64,000 bases of DNA from Roseateles depolymerans (GTDB lineage Bacteria > Pseudomonadota > Gammaproteobacteria > Burkholderiales > Burkholderiaceae_C), in assembly GCA_003241055.1 (NCBI GenBank), contig QFOD01000003.1:186001-250000 (forward strand), given 5' to 3'. The notes below the pieces were generated by a model, which did no database searches, was not told the origin of the DNA, and saw only the letters and a list, made by a program, of their open reading frames with translations. How positions within the stretch are numbered: position 1 is the first letter of the stretch; each line of letters starts with the position of its first letter. A program made the translations under genes and the position numbers. Shown here in pieces: positions 36,258-46,203 of the stretch.

Positions 36258-37732
36258 GCGCTCACCTCCGCCGACGGCCACACCGACACCGCGCCAACCC
36301 CGCCACTCTCCAGCCACAGCTTGGTGAAGAGGTTCTGCGCCACCTTGAGCCGGTAGTCGGCCGAGGCGCGCATGTCGCTCAGGGGTTGGAAGTCCTGCGC
36401 CAGTGCGGCGGCCGCGGCGCGGGCCGTGGCCTCGCTCCAGACCTGACCCCGCACCGCGGCCTCGGCCGCCGCGGCCCGCTTCACGATGGCGGCCATGCCG
36501 CCGAAGGCAAAGCGCGTATCGCGCACGGCGCCATCCTCCAGCTGCAGCGCCAGCACCGCGCAGACGGCCGAGATATCGCTGTCATGGCGCTTGGCGATCT
36601 TGTGCGCGCTGACATGCCAGCTCGCGTCGGGCAGCGGCACCTGCAGCGCCTCGACGAACTCGCCGGGCCGCAGGTCCTTCTTCATGTAGTCGAGGTAGAA
36701 ATCCTGCAGCGGCAGGCGGCGCTGTTGCGTGCCCTGGCGCAGGATCACGTCGGCGCCCAGCGCGATCAGCGCCGGTGCGCCGTCGCCGATCGGCGAGCCG
36801 TTCGCGATATTGCCGCCCAGCGTGCCGGCATGGCGCACCGGCGGCGATGCGAAGCGCTTCCACAGCGTGTGCAGCGCCGGCACGGCGTCGCTGAGCGCGG
36901 CCCAGGCATCTTCCAGCGTGGCGGCCGCGCCTATCCACAAGGCGGGCCGGCCCTCGTGCTCCAGCGGGCGGATCGCGCGCAGCTCGGCCACGCGGCCGGT
37001 GTAGATCAGGTGGGGCAGTGGGCGGAACTGCTTGTTCACCCACAGGCCCACGTCGGTGGAGCCGGCCAGCAGCGTTGCACCAGGATGGGCTTCGCGCAGT
37101 GCGGCCAGGTCGGCCAGGCTTTGCGGCGCATCCAGCCGGGCTTCACCAACAACGTAGTGCAGCGGCCCGTCCTGTTGCAGCTGGCGCAGCGCGGCGGCGA
37201 TGGGCGCGCGGTCCAGGCCTTGAGCGGGCGCGTCGAACATGCGTTCGCCGGCGTCCAGGATGGGTCGGTAGCCGGTGCAGCGGCACAGGTTGCCGGCCAG
37301 ATCGTCGGCGATCTGCGACCGGGTGGGGCGGGTGCTGGCCTGCTGGTGGCGCTCGTACAGCGCGGTCAGCGTCATCACGAAGCCGGGGGTGCAGAAGCCG
37401 CACTGCGAGCCGTGGCAGTCCACCAGCGCCTGCTGCGGCGGGTTCAGCCGGGTGGGGCCTCCCAGGTCTTCCACGGTCAGCAGCGCGCGGCCGTCCAGCG
37501 TGGGCAGGAATTGGGTGCAGGCGTTGACGTTCTTCAGCTGCAGCTCGCCGGCCTCGTCCAGCTCGGCCTGGATGACGGTGCAGGCGCCGCAGTCGCCCTC
37601 GGCGCAGCCTTCCTTGGTGCCGGTGCAGGCCGCGTGCTCACGCAGGTATTGCAGCACCGTGGTGGTGGGCGGCAGGCCCTCGACCGTGACGATCTCGCCA
37701 CGGTGGAAAAAACGCAGGGGTCGGGTATTCAT
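36254..37732 (-). CDS. xdhA: Xanthine dehydrogenase, small FeS/FAD subunit
   Basis: A 492-residue subunit. The N-terminal plant-type [2Fe-2S] domain has CTGTKEGCAEGDCGACTV at about residues 36-53, and the second helical cluster has CHGSQCGFCTPGFVM. The FAD-binding domain with LLAGSTDVGLWVNK starts near residue 195, followed by the CO dehydrogenase flavoprotein C-terminal domain. It transfers electrons from the molybdenum centre in XdhB to NAD. The ATG at 37732 matches the family start. Only 39 bases separate it from guaD on the other strand, so the purine genes share one compact divergent promoter. Confidence 0.93.
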   Translation of the reverse strand: MNTRPLRFFHRGEIVTVEGLPPTTTVLQYLREHAACTGTKEGCAEGDCGACTVIQAELDEAGELQLKNVNACTQFLPTLDGRALLTVEDLGGPTRLNPPQQALVDCHGSQCGFCTPGFVMTLTALYERHQQASTRPTRSQIADDLAGNLCRCTGYRPILDAGERMFDAPAQGLDRAPIAAALRQLQQDGPLHYVVGEARLDAPQSLADLAALREAHPGATLLAGSTDVGLWVNKQFRPLPHLIYTGRVAELRAIRPLEHEGRPALWIGAAATLEDAWAALSDAVPALHTLWKRFASPPVRHAGTLGGNIANGSPIGDGAPALIALGADVILRQGTQQRRLPLQDFYLDYMKKDLRPGEFVEALQVPLPDASWHVSAHKIAKRHDSDISAVCAVLALQLEDGAVRDTRFAFGGMAAIVKRAAAAEAAVRGQVWSEATARAAAAALAQDFQPLSDMRASADYRLKVAQNLFTKLWLESGGVGAVSVWPSAEVSA

Positions 37733-37771
37733 GCTGGCGAAGATTGTGGGCCCAAGCCTGAGAATTGCCAC

Positions 37772-39073
37772 ATGAGTTTTACTAACCAGGAAAATTCCGC
37801 GCCGGCGCGCTGGGCCTTGCGGGGCGACCTGCTGGACTTCACCGCCGCACCGGGCTGGGGCGATGTGGAATCTCCTGCGGTGCGCTTCGACCGCGACCAC
37901 TGGCTGCTGATCGAGCATGGCCGCATCGTGGGCCGCCAGGCCGAGGCGCCGGACGAGTCCTGGGTGCGCAAGGATCATGCCGGCCAGCTGGTGCTGCCGG
38001 GCTTCATCGACACCCATGTGCACTGCCCGCAGCTGGACGTGATCGGCTCCTACGGCACCGAGCTGCTGGACTGGCTCAAGCGCTACACCTTCCCGGCCGA
38101 GTGCGCCTTCGCCGACCCGGCGCGCAGCCGCGCCGGCGCCGAAACCTTCCTGGACGCGCTGCTGGCCAGCGGCACCACCTCGGCCGTGGTCTTCCCGACC
38201 GTGCACAAGGTGTCGGCCGAGGCGCTGTTCGAGGCCGCCGCCGCGCGCGGCATGCGCCTCATCACCGGCAAGGTGCTGATGGACCGCCACGCGCCCGACG
38301 GCCTGCGCGACGACGTGGCCCAGGCCGAGCGCGACTGCGTGGATCTCATCGGCCGCTTCCACGGCCGCGAGCGCCTGGCCTATGCGGTGACCGTGCGCTT
38401 TGCGCCCACCAGCACGCCCGCGCAGCTGGCCATGGCCGGCGGCCTGTGCCGCGCGGACGCCAGCCTCTACATGCAGACCCATGTGGCCGAGAACCGTGCC
38501 GAGGTGGCCTGGGTGGCCGAGCTCTTTCCCGAGGCGCGCAGCTACCTGGACGTGTACGAGCAGGCCGGCCTGCTGCACGAGCGCGCGGTGCTGGCCCACG
38601 GCATCTGGCTGGACCCGGCCGACAAGCGCCTGCTGGTCGAGCGGGGCGCGCAGATCGCGCACTGCCCGTCCAGCAACCTGTTCCTGGGCAGCGGCCTGTT
38701 CGACTGGCCCGATGCGGCCTTCAACGTCAGCCTGGCCAGCGATGTGGGCGGCGGCACCACGCTGAGCCTGCCGCGCAACATGCTGGACGCCTACAAGGTG
38801 CAGGCGCTGCGCGGCCAGCGCCTGACCGCCTGGACGGCGCTGCACGGCGCCACCCGCGCGGCGGCCCAAGCGCTGCGGCTGGAGGACGAGATCGGCGGCC
38901 TGTCGGCGGGCCAGGTGGCCGACCTGTGCGTATGGGACTGGGCCCGTGGCCCGGTGGCCCAGGCGCGCGACGCGGTGGTCAAGGAGCTGCACGAGCGCGT
39001 GTTCGCGTGGATGACGCTGTCCGATGAGCGCAATCTGGCGGCCTGCTACGTGGCCGGGCGCCAGCGGGTCTGA
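37772..39073 (+). CDS. guaD: Guanine deaminase
   Basis: A 433-residue amidohydrolase that deaminates guanine to xanthine, the substrate of the XdhAB enzyme encoded on the opposite strand. The metal-binding motif PGFIDTHVHCPQ is near residue 82. QTHVAENRAEV, AHGIWL and the C-terminal Asp in SLASDVGGGTTLSL complete the zinc site. The length fits bacterial GuaD. The ATG at 37772 is chosen for length and match. The pairing with xdhA supports the assignment over other amidohydrolases. Confidence 0.92.
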   Translation: MSFTNQENSAPARWALRGDLLDFTAAPGWGDVESPAVRFDRDHWLLIEHGRIVGRQAEAPDESWVRKDHAGQLVLPGFIDTHVHCPQLDVIGSYGTELLDWLKRYTFPAECAFADPARSRAGAETFLDALLASGTTSAVVFPTVHKVSAEALFEAAAARGMRLITGKVLMDRHAPDGLRDDVAQAERDCVDLIGRFHGRERLAYAVTVRFAPTSTPAQLAMAGGLCRADASLYMQTHVAENRAEVAWVAELFPEARSYLDVYEQAGLLHERAVLAHGIWLDPADKRLLVERGAQIAHCPSSNLFLGSGLFDWPDAAFNVSLASDVGGGTTLSLPRNMLDAYKVQALRGQRLTAWTALHGATRAAAQALRLEDEIGGLSAGQVADLCVWDWARGPVAQARDAVVKELHERVFAWMTLSDERNLAACYVAGRQRV

Positions 39074-39190
39074 CGCCGGTCCGCCCGGGCTGCGGACTGT
39101 CCCGCCGAATCGACGCTTCATCACGCCGGGGCATGAGCCGGGCGGCGGCGCTGGCTAGAGTCGCTCCACTTCAACGAGAAAGGAGCCTCC

Positions 39191-41125
<1,935 letters not shown>

Positions 41126-41139
41126 ACGGGGAGAGCGCG

Positions 41140-41334
41140 ATGCTGGGATTTCTGCTGTGGTGCCTGCTGTTCGTGCTGTGCTGGCCGCTCGCGCTGCTGG
41201 CGCTGCTGATGTGGCCGCTGGTGTGGCTGATCACGCTGCCCTTCAGACTGATGGGCATCGCGGTGGAGGGCGTGTTCGCGCTGCTGCGCGCGCTGGTGAT
41301 GCTGCCGGCGCGCGTGCTGGGCGGCGGGCGTTGA
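41140..41334 (+). CDS. Small hydrophobic membrane protein
   Basis: A 64-residue protein, almost entirely hydrophobic, with two or three helices (LLWCLLFVLCWPLALLALLM; VWLITLPFRLMGIAV) and a short basic tail. GGGGAG lies upstream of the ATG with normal spacing. I know no function. Its closeness to the S9 peptidase gene (14 bases) suggests co-transcription. Confidence 0.65.
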   Translation: MLGFLLWCLLFVLCWPLALLALLMWPLVWLITLPFRLMGIAVEGVFALLRALVMLPARVLGGGR

Positions 41335-41350
41335 GCGCCACCAGCGGCGC

Positions 41351-42157
41351 TCAGCGCAGGCCGGGCGGCTTGTCCACGCCCCAGCGGCGGTAGAGCTCGG
41401 CCGCGCCGGGGCGGCGGCTCCAGGCCTCGAAGGCCTGGTCGTAGCGCTGGGCCAGCGCCTCGCCGGTGGGGCTGCGCGAGAACGCCATGTGGCCGTGCAG
41501 CACGTCCAGCGGCGGCTGGCAGCGTGCGATCGCACCGGCCAGTCCCAGGCGCTCCAGCACGGGGCGGCAGTTGCGTTCGTTGCCCGCGAACAGGTCCACG
41601 CGGCCACGTGCCAGCATCTGCAGGCCGGCCTCGACCGAGGTGACCCAGGAGATGTCGTCCGTCAGCCATTTCATGCGGTCGAAACGGCTGCCGTAGGCCC
41701 AGCCCCGCACGGCGGCGACGCGGGCCCGGCGCAGGTCTTCGTAGTCGCCACGCCAGCGCGAGGTCTCGCCGTTGCGGGCGTACCAGACCATGGGATCGGA
41801 GTAGAACGAACGGGCGCTGAAGCGCAGCCGGGTCTCGCGGTCGACGGTGAGGTAGGGGCCGACCAGGATGTCCGCCTCACCCACCTCGACCAGCAGCAGT
41901 GCGCGGGCCCAGGGCATCCGTTCGCATTGCACCCCGGCGCCGAAAAGCTGGTGCAGCAGGTCCACGGCCAGGCCCTGCGGCGGCCGGCCTTCGGCGCCTT
42001 CGTAGAGCCGCGCAAACTGGGTGCCGACCGCACGCAGCGGGCGGGCGCCCGCTGCCGCGCCGGTGGCCGCCGCGCCCAGGCCGGCCGTACCCAAAGCGCC
42101 CAGGCCGCCCAGGGCACAGGCCCGGCGGGTCAAGCCCGGACGCGAGGCCGGGGACAT
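41351..42157 (-). CDS. Periplasmic substrate-binding-like protein (SBP_bac_3 type)
   Basis: A 268-residue protein. The N-terminus has LTRRACALGGLGALG, a Tat-like signal, and an alanine-rich stretch. The rest reads like the family-3 solute-binding fold: GLAVDLLHQLFGAGVQCERM, EADILVGPYLTVDRETRLRF, VAAVRGWAYGSRFDRM, and RVDLFAGNERNCRP in the second lobe. No permease or ATPase gene is adjacent, so it may serve a distant transporter or act as a sensor. Its ATG overlaps the Nudix gene stop (TGATG). Confidence 0.8.
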   Translation of the reverse strand: MSPASRPGLTRRACALGGLGALGTAGLGAAATGAAAGARPLRAVGTQFARLYEGAEGRPPQGLAVDLLHQLFGAGVQCERMPWARALLLVEVGEADILVGPYLTVDRETRLRFSARSFYSDPMVWYARNGETSRWRGDYEDLRRARVAAVRGWAYGSRFDRMKWLTDDISWVTSVEAGLQMLARGRVDLFAGNERNCRPVLERLGLAGAIARCQPPLDVLHGHMAFSRSPTGEALAQRYDQAFEAWSRRPGAAELYRRWGVDKPPGLR

Positions 42158-42711
42158 CAGGCGATATCGACCGAATGCAGGGCGTAGCCTTGACCGGCCC
42201 GGCGATCGGCAAAGAAGTGCTGCAGCGTTTCCCGCGTGGTCTTGAAGGCGATGTCGTCCCAGGGGATTTCATGCTCGTGAAAGAGCCGGGCTTCCAGGGA
42301 TTCAGGGCCGGGATCGAAGCGGGTGGAACGCAGCCGCGCCCGATAGAACAGATGCACCTGCCCGACCCGCACCACGTTGAGCAGGCAGTACAGCGGCAGC
42401 ATCTCCACGTCGGCGCCGGCCTCCTCCTGCGTCTCGCGCAGCGCGCCCTCGGCGGCGGTCTCGCCCAGCTCCATGAAGCCGGCCGGCAGCGTCCACAGGC
42501 CGTGGCGGGGCTCGATGGCACGGCGGCACAGCAGTACCCGGCCGTCCTCCTCCCACACCGGCAGCGTGCCGACCACGTTCAGCGGGTTCTGGTAATGGAT
42601 GCTGCCGCAGGCCGGACAGACCGCGCGTTCTCGGTTGTCATCGGCCGGGACCTGATAGACCACGGGGGCTCCGCATTCGGAGCAGTGCTTGTAGCGACGG
42701 CTCATCCACAT
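42157..42711 (-). CDS. Nudix hydrolase with N-terminal zinc ribbon
   Basis: A 184-residue hydrolase of nucleoside diphosphate derivatives. Residues 9-38 hold two CxxC pairs (CSECG and CPACG), a zinc ribbon like the one in NudC-type enzymes. The Nudix box GFMELGETAAEGALRETQEE follows near residue 80 and has the catalytic Glu residues. The substrate (ADP-ribose, NAD or similar) cannot be told. Either ATG at 42711 or 42705 could be the start. It is divergent from maiA with fewer than 40 bases between, and is translationally coupled to the downstream binding-protein gene. Confidence 0.88.
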   Translation of the reverse strand: MWMSRRYKHCSECGAPVVYQVPADDNRERAVCPACGSIHYQNPLNVVGTLPVWEEDGRVLLCRRAIEPRHGLWTLPAGFMELGETAAEGALRETQEEAGADVEMLPLYCLLNVVRVGQVHLFYRARLRSTRFDPGPESLEARLFHEHEIPWDDIAFKTTRETLQHFFADRRAGQGYALHSVDIA

Positions 42712-42744
42712 GGGGCCGAGTGTAGTGATGGCAACATGCTCGCC

Positions 42745-43380
42745 ATGAAGCTGCACAACTACTACCGGTCATCTGCCTCATGGCGGGTGCGTATCGCGCT
42801 GGCGCTCAAGGGGCTGGACTACGACTACGCGGCCATCCACCTGGGCCGCAACGAGCAGTTCGCACCGCCCTTCGCCGGCCAGCAGGCCTCGCACCTGGTG
42901 CCGGCGCTGGAGCTGGACGACGGCACCTGGCTGGCTCAGTCGATGGCCATCATCGAATACCTGGACGAAGCGCATCCCCAGCCGCCGCTGCTGCCGGCCG
43001 ACCCGCTGGCGCGGGCCCGGGTGCGGGCGCTGGCCCAGGACATCGCCTGCGACCTCCACCCGCTGAACAACCTGCGGGTGCTGCGCTACCTGAAGAACGA
43101 TCTGGGTCAGGAACAGGACACAGTGGACCGCTGGTACCGGCACTGGATCGCCACCGGCCTGGCCGTCGTCGAACGCCAGCTGGCGGTCAGCGCCGGGCGC
43201 TACTGCTTCGGCGACCAGCCCGGTCTGGCCGATTGCCTGCTGGTGCCGCAGGTCTACAACGCCCAGCGCCTGGAATGCCCGCTGGACGACTTCCCCACCG
43301 TGATGCGGGTGAACCAGGCCTGCCTGGCGCTGCCGGCCTTTGCGCAGACCCACCCGAGCGTCTGCCCCGATGCGGCCTGA
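42745..43380 (+). CDS. maiA: Maleylacetoacetate isomerase
   Basis: A 211-residue zeta-class glutathione S-transferase. The active-site motif SSASWRVRIALALKG at residues 8-22 matches the SSxSWRVRIAL signature of maleylacetoacetate isomerases, which act in tyrosine or homogentisate breakdown. VPALELDDGTWLAQSMAIIEYL and the C-terminal helical domain with LADCLLVPQVYNA follow. An in-frame ATG at 42736 would add three residues. The next gene overlaps its end by 11 bases. No other homogentisate gene is in this window. Confidence 0.87.
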   Translation: MKLHNYYRSSASWRVRIALALKGLDYDYAAIHLGRNEQFAPPFAGQQASHLVPALELDDGTWLAQSMAIIEYLDEAHPQPPLLPADPLARARVRALAQDIACDLHPLNNLRVLRYLKNDLGQEQDTVDRWYRHWIATGLAVVERQLAVSAGRYCFGDQPGLADCLLVPQVYNAQRLECPLDDFPTVMRVNQACLALPAFAQTHPSVCPDAA

Positions 43381-44131
43381 GTTCCTGGCGGCCGATGCGG
43401 CCGACTGGCTGCGCCCCGAGGCGGGCGCGCTGGGCGAGGGCGTGCAGGCCTTCATGACCACGCGCGGCTTCAACCTCGGGCGCACCGCTGGCGACCTGGC
43501 CGAGGTGCGGGTCCATCGGGCGGCGCTGGCCGGCTTGCTGGGCGCGCGCCCCATCTTCCTGGATCAGGTCCATGGCAGCGACGTCGTGCGGCTGCAGCCA
43601 GACTGGCATGACGACAACGCGCCGCGGGCCGATGCCGCCGTGAGCACCGACCCGGAGCTCGCTGTCGCGGTGCTGGTGGCGGACTGCCTGCCGGTGCTGT
43701 TCGCGGCGCCGGGTGGCGTGGCCGGCGCCCACGCGGGCTGGCGCGGTCTGGCCGGCGGGGTGCTGGAGAACACCGTGGCCGCGCTGTGCGAGGCCGCCGG
43801 TTGTGCCCCGGGCGAGGTGCGGGCCTGGCTGGGGGCCAGCATCGGCGCAGCAGCCTTCGAGGTCGGCCCCGAGGTGGTGCAGGCCCTGGGACGCGAGCCC
43901 CTGGAACGGGATCAGCCGCTGTTTGCGTTCCGGCCCAATCCCGAGCCGCGCTGGCGGGCTGATCTGGCCGGCCTGGCGCGGGAACGTCTGCTGGCGTCGG
44001 GCGTGGGCACCGTCAGTGGCGGTGGCTGGTGCACGCTCAGCGAGGACTCACGCTTCTTTTCGTTCCGCGGCGAGGCCGCCGGCCGGCCCCGGGGCCGCAT
44101 GGCCGCCTGCATCGCCCTGGCCGGCCGCTGA
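43370..44131 (+). CDS. pgeF: Purine nucleoside phosphorylase / multicopper-type YfiH protein
   Basis: A 253-residue protein of the YfiH/PgeF/LACC1 family, known for peptidoglycan editing and purine nucleoside cleavage. Typical stretches are FMTTRGFNLGR, FLDQVHGSDVV, LVADCLPVLFA and the hallmark AGAHAGWRGLAGGV, which carry the metal-site His and Cys residues, with GGGWCTLSEDSRFFSFR near the C-terminus. It overlaps maiA by 11 bases. On the 3' side it converges with a small membrane protein gene, and the two overlap by 84 bases. Confidence 0.88.
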   Translation: MRPEFLAADAADWLRPEAGALGEGVQAFMTTRGFNLGRTAGDLAEVRVHRAALAGLLGARPIFLDQVHGSDVVRLQPDWHDDNAPRADAAVSTDPELAVAVLVADCLPVLFAAPGGVAGAHAGWRGLAGGVLENTVAALCEAAGCAPGEVRAWLGASIGAAAFEVGPEVVQALGREPLERDQPLFAFRPNPEPRWRADLAGLARERLLASGVGTVSGGGWCTLSEDSRFFSFRGEAAGRPRGRMAACIALAGR

Positions 44132-44344
44132 GGGCGGGGCGTCCGGCGAGGCCGAGGCCTCGGCCAGTGCAGCACGACGGCGGCGCCCCGGCGTGCCCAG
44201 GATGTAGAGCAGCAGTCCCAGCGGCAGCACGCCATAGAGCAGCAGCGTGATCGCGGCGCCAAGCAGCGTGCCCTGCGGGCTAAGGGCTTCGGCAGCCGCC
44301 ATCATCACGGCGACGTAGGCCCAGGCGATGGCCACGAGATACAT
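44048..44344 (-). CDS. Small predicted membrane protein upstream of phaC
   Basis: A 98-residue protein with two hydrophobic helices: VAIAWAYVAVMMAAAEAL and AAITLLLYGVLPLGLLLYIL. An Arg cluster (GRRRRA) follows, and then a Pro/Ala/Gly-rich, probably disordered tail. The frame is open further upstream, but the ATG at 44344 gives a sensible N-terminus. Its last 84 bases run through the end of pgeF on the other strand. It is divergent from phaC across 152 bases. Similar proteins near PHA genes are familiar to me, but have no known role. Confidence 0.65.
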   Translation of the reverse strand: MYLVAIAWAYVAVMMAAAEALSPQGTLLGAAITLLLYGVLPLGLLLYILGTPGRRRRAALAEASASPDAPPSAAGQGDAGGHAAPGPAGGLAAERKEA

Positions 44345-44481
44345 GGGGGAGGTCTTCCTTCGAGTTTGATCCGCGTCAGTTCCCGATGGCGCCGGACGTG
44401 GTGTCATGTCATGCGCGCGTCAGTGCTTGTCATTACAACGGAAGTCACGCGGCCTGTGGCAAGCTTGGCACTGCATAGTCG

Positions 44482-44489
44482 CGAAGGAG
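44482..44489 (+). promoter_or_regulatory. Ribosome binding site that decides the phaC start
   Basis: GAAGGAGA ends 7 bases before a TTG codon at 44497. The next in-frame ATG (44566) has no comparable site, so the TTG is the better start. Confidence 0.7.
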
Positions 44490-44496
44490 ACAAGGC

Positions 44497-46194
44497 TTGG
44501 CTACCCGCAGCAAGACCCCGCCGGCTCAGAGCGCCCCAACGGCGCCGCCACCCCTGGGTGCCTGGATGGACACCCTGGGACCACTGCCGCAGATCGCACC
44601 GCAGGCGCTCGCCGAGCTGCAGTCGGATTACCTCCAGCAGGCCAGTGCGCTGTGGAACACGGCGCTGGGCCAGCAGGCGCCTGCGTCGTCGGGCGACCGA
44701 CGCTTCGCCGCGCCCGAATGGAGTGCCAATCCGGTCAGCCATTTCCTGAGCCAGCTCTATCTGCTGAACGGCCGCACGCTGGGCCGCATGGCCGAGCAGG
44801 TGGATGCCGATGCCAAGACCAAGGCGCGCATCCGCTTCGCGGTCCAGCAGTTCGTCGATGCAATGTCGCCGAGCAACTTCCTGGCCACCAACCCCGAGGC
44901 GCTGAAGCTGGCACTGGACAGCCAGGGCGAGACGCTGGCGCGCGGCCTGCAGCTGCTGGCCGGCGATGTGCAGCGCGGCCATGTGTCGCAGACCGACGAA
45001 GCCGCCTTCGAGGTGGGCCGCAACGTGGCGACCACCGCCGGCCACGTGGTGTTCGAGAACGAGCTGTTCCAGCTGCTCGAATACACGCCGCTGACGCCGC
45101 AGGTGCACGAGCGGCCGCTGCTGCTGGTGCCGCCCTGCATCAACAAGTACTACATCCTCGACCTGCAGCCCGACAACTCGCTGATCCGCTACTCGGTCAG
45201 CCAGGGGCACCGTACCTTCGTGGTCAGCTGGCGCAACCCGGACGAATCCGTGCGCCATCTGGGCTGGGACGACTACGTCGAGCAGGGCGTCATCCAGGCG
45301 ATACGCGTGGCGCAGCAGATCAGCGGGCAGGCCCAGATCAACGCGCTGGGCTTCTGCGTGGGCGGCACGCTGCTGGCTACCGGGCTGGCCGTGCTGGCAG
45401 CCCGCGGGGAGCAGGCCGTGGCCAGCCTGACGCTGCTGACCACGCTGCTGGACTTCAGCGACAACGGCGTGCTGGACGTGTTCGTCGACGAGGCCAGCGT
45501 GCGGCTGCGCGAGGCCACGCTGGGGCCCCAGGCACCGCAGGGCCCGCAGCTGCTGCACGGCCAGGAGCTGGCCACCACCTTCAGCTTCCTGCGGCCCAAC
45601 GACCTGGTCTGGAACTACGTGGTGGGCAACTACCTCAAGGGCGAGGCCCCGCCGGCCTTCGACCTGCTGTACTGGAACGGCGACTCCACCAACCTGCCCG
45701 GCCCGATGTACTGCTGGTATCTGCGCCACACCTATCTGCAGAACGAGCTGCGCGTGCCCGGCCGCCTGACGGTCTGCGGCGAGAAGCTGGATCTGGGCCT
45801 CATCGAGGCGCCGGTCTACATCTACGGCTCGCGCGAGGACCACATCGTCCCCTGGCAGGCGGCCTACCGGTCGACCCAGCTGCTGAAGGGGCGCAAGCGT
45901 TTCGTGCTGGGCGCGTCGGGGCATATCGCGGGTGTCATCAACCCGCCGCCCAAGCCAGGCAAGCCGCCCAAGCGCAGCCACTGGATAGGGCAGGGCACTG
46001 CGCTGCCCGCCGAGCCGGAGGCCTGGCTCGCATCGGCCCAGGAGCATGTGGGCAGCTGGTGGCCGGACTGGTCAGCCTGGCTGGGCCGCCATGCCGGCGC
46101 GCGCAAGGCCGCGCCCAAGGCGCCCGGCAGCCGCAAGTTCAAGGCGATCGAGCCCGCGCCCGGCCGCTATGTGAAGGTGAAGGCGAAAGCCTAA
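44497..46194 (+). CDS. phaC: Polyhydroxyalkanoate synthase, class I
   Basis: A 565-residue enzyme polymerising (R)-3-hydroxyacyl-CoA into storage polyester granules. The nucleophile is Cys287 in the modified lipase box GFCVGGT; the catalytic Asp lies in GSREDHIVPW and the His in GASGHIAGVINPP. The class I assignment rests on length, on the N-terminal domain with FLSQLYLLNGRTL, and on the absence of a phaE partner. The start is a TTG supported by a strong Shine-Dalgarno sequence. It leads phaA (9 bases later) and phaB. Confidence 0.95.
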   Translation: MATRSKTPPAQSAPTAPPPLGAWMDTLGPLPQIAPQALAELQSDYLQQASALWNTALGQQAPASSGDRRFAAPEWSANPVSHFLSQLYLLNGRTLGRMAEQVDADAKTKARIRFAVQQFVDAMSPSNFLATNPEALKLALDSQGETLARGLQLLAGDVQRGHVSQTDEAAFEVGRNVATTAGHVVFENELFQLLEYTPLTPQVHERPLLLVPPCINKYYILDLQPDNSLIRYSVSQGHRTFVVSWRNPDESVRHLGWDDYVEQGVIQAIRVAQQISGQAQINALGFCVGGTLLATGLAVLAARGEQAVASLTLLTTLLDFSDNGVLDVFVDEASVRLREATLGPQAPQGPQLLHGQELATTFSFLRPNDLVWNYVVGNYLKGEAPPAFDLLYWNGDSTNLPGPMYCWYLRHTYLQNELRVPGRLTVCGEKLDLGLIEAPVYIYGSREDHIVPWQAAYRSTQLLKGRKRFVLGASGHIAGVINPPPKPGKPPKRSHWIGQGTALPAEPEAWLASAQEHVGSWWPDWSAWLGRHAGARKAAPKAPGSRKFKAIEPAPGRYVKVKAKA

Positions 46195-46203
46195 GGAGGT
46201 CCC

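Noticed and set aside
44345..44496. Sigma-54-like promoter ahead of phaC (TGGCAAGCTTGGCACTGC)
   Set aside because: The GG and GC dinucleotides do not have the required 10-base spacing in any register.
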